Assembly: GCA_022496185.1 (NCBI GenBank)
Contig: WTXG01000500.1
Coordinates: 1 to 17,440 of the forward strand
Origin: Multifurca ochricompacta
Taxonomy: Eukaryota > Basidiomycota > Agaricomycetes > Russulales > Russulaceae
DNA length: 17,440 bases
Direction of reading: 5' to 3'
The notes under the pieces are model-generated. The model saw only the letters and a program-made list of their open reading frames with translations, searched no databases and had not been told where the DNA came from. This document shows positions 16,555 through 17,440 of this stretch, one piece after another (within the stretch, counting starts at the first letter, position 1; every line of letters begins with the position of its first letter). A program made the position numbers and the translations under genes.

Positions 16555-17440
16555 GTTGTAACATTTGGACAGTCTCCTTTGCAGCAGACAGTGACTGACA
16601 AGTGCCCTAGTGTCCCAGAACAGCTCCCCTTTGACCAACTCTTCGGATCAAGCAGACTCCCCCCCCTACGAGCTTACCCCCCCCACGAAATCCTCAACTT
16701 TGCTGCCTTAGTAGAGGCAGCTGCCACAGCATCCCCTGCCCCCCCTTCGTCGGTTTTGCCTCCTCTGGAACTCCCAGAACTTCACCCTTTCCCTGTGCCC
16801 TCCCCCACCCTCCAACTACCTCCCCTTGCTCCCCCAGGTCTTCTGAACGCGTCCAACACCTTTGGTACCCCCCCTCCTCGCTATATTCGCCTTCCAACCC
16901 CTGCCCCACCCCCTCCCACCACTGCAAACGCTCTCTCCCCTCGCCACCCTGGCACTGACCATCCTCCAGCACCTCCTGCTCTTCACCTTCATCGTCCTGT
17001 GTGCCTTGACCATCCAACCAACCCTCACCAGTTTCTTATCTACCATTCGATTGACGGTAATCAAGAATCTTGGGTGCCCAGTCAGTTCTCGAGAGAGACC
17101 AGCCTTTTTGATCAATATCCCTGCTTCCTGGACGTGCTTGAGCATAGAGCTAATTACCTTCCTGGTGTGCTCGTTTCTTTCCGCTTTCCTCACTTCCATA
17201 TCGTTCCTATTCGCCCTCGTATTGATCGCTTCCTTCATTCCACTTATTACCCCCCTCCCACTTTGTAAACATCAATCTCTGTGCCAAGGTAGGGTTCTTG
17301 GCCCCCAACATTCTTACCTTCCCCAAGGGCCTCCTCGTCTATTCCTGGAACGCTTCCATTGCCCGCCTTCATCGCTCCCTCTCCCCAGAACTCCAGGACG
17401 TCTTCAGTGGGGCTAGAGTACTGCTCCAAGGCTTTGATCT
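16555..17440 (+). CDS. proline-rich open frame without ATG, downstream of LTR-7 (incomplete)
   Basis: A frame open from 16555 to a TAA at 17266-17268 contains no methionine codon. It begins QQTVTDKCPSVPEQLPFDQL, has a long proline-rich middle, and then looks like folded protein: FLIYHSIDGNQESWVPSQFS, FRFPHFHIVPIRPRIDRFLH. At the C6 run 17250-17255 a 1-base shift would continue it as SHFVNINLCAKVGFLAPNIL, then LHRSLSPELQDVFSGARVLL, to the window end. The position fits gag, but I recognise no Gag motif. The region is pyrimidine-rich, which by itself keeps several plus-strand frames open (another is open at 16862-17416), so coding is not proven. It could use a non-AUG start, be joined by splicing, or be a leader. 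Confidence 0.45.
16566..16575 (+). other. self-priming primer-binding site of the LTR-7 element
   Basis: TGGACAGTCT, two bases after the LTR end, is the exact reverse complement of AGACTGTCCA at the predicted RNA start (16364-16373). This is the Tf1-type self-priming layout again, with a different sequence from element 2. Confidence 0.72.

Larger units (their letters stand above)
15980..16563 (+). repeat. LTR-7, inferred 5' LTR of a third element
   Basis: A 584-bp sequence from TGTCATGAAC (at the break in the integrase after YRHY) to GAGTTGTAACA. No second copy is in the window; the borders rest on the integrase break, TG/CA ends, the TATA box and the primer site that follows. The left duplication would be ACTAT (15975-15979). 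U3 has a GGTCCGGACC palindrome (16100-16109) and 7-bp repeats. U5 ends with a hairpin CACTGTC/GACAGTG (16531-16537, 16547-16553) next to the primer site. A pyrimidine-rich stretch fills 16420-16525. Confidence 0.75.

Noticed and set aside
16694..17238. Minus-strand frames with glycine/glutamate-rich proteins (16694-17017, 16816-17238)
   Set aside because: They are the complement of a proline/pyrimidine-rich strand and have no domain pattern.
17265..17288. A 24-base intron (GTAAAC...AAG) to join the two frames after LTR-7
   Set aside because: Too short for a fungal intron; a 1-base change in the C6 run at 17250-17255 explains the shift better, but even that is not proven.

Overview
This window is a graveyard of nested transposable elements. 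I see no convincing host protein gene. The main coding material is chromovirus-type Ty3/gypsy (Metaviridae) gag-pol, with an integrase ending in a chromodomain, an RT carrying YMDD, and CX2CX4HX4C gag knuckles. This protein style, the short TATA-driven LTRs with 5-bp target duplications, a small hAT element with 8-bp duplications, and heavy CpG loss in the older copies all suggest a filamentous fungus, most likely an Agaricomycete (mushroom-forming basidiomycete). The species is not determined. LTR-1 to LTR-7, hAT-A/B, elements 1 and 2 and ORF X are labels local to this answer.

Layout. 1-1079: the 3' end of a plus-strand element, consisting of a small decayed zinc-knuckle ORF, a polypurine tract and LTR-1a. 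1085-3299: on the minus strand, LTR-5, its polypurine tract and a decayed ORF of unknown family (ORF X), interrupted by solo LTR-6. 3362-11421: the minus-strand chromovirus element 1 (gag, protease, RT, RNase H, integrase, chromodomain), cut by LTR-3a in the chromodomain, LTR-1b in the RT, hAT-A in gag, and element 2 at its gag 5' side. 11427-15979: the plus-strand element 2 (5' LTR-2a, primer site, gag, integrase fragment). It is cut by LTR-4 and then disrupted by a block of hAT-like sequence, a 55-bp minisatellite, a tRNA-like sequence, LTR-2b and a piece of LTR-3; its RT and RNase H are missing. 15980-17440: LTR-7, inferred to be the 5' LTR of another element inserted in that integrase, followed by a primer site and a pyrimidine-rich open reading frame that runs off the window.

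How it works together. Three 5-bp duplications (TCCTC, CCATA, CAGGG) and one 8-bp duplication (ATGATCAC) are exact. Removing each insertion with one duplication copy restores the interrupted reading frame, so the order of insertion can be read directly. Element 2 and the LTR-7 element both have, just after the 5' LTR, a primer-binding site complementary to the predicted first bases of their own RNA. This is the self-priming arrangement known from Tf1/sushi chromoviruses. LTR-1, LTR-2 and LTR-3 share the RNA start motif AGACTYRAC and two small hairpins downstream of it, although their U3 regions differ. Old copies have lost CpG to TpG/CpA, and many reading-frame breaks are TGA codons of the kind this decay makes. 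The most unusual features are the absence of any ATG over the last 1,086 bases, the extra ORFs lying between pol and the 3' LTR, and the LTR-2b/LTR-3b junction that looks like ectopic recombination.
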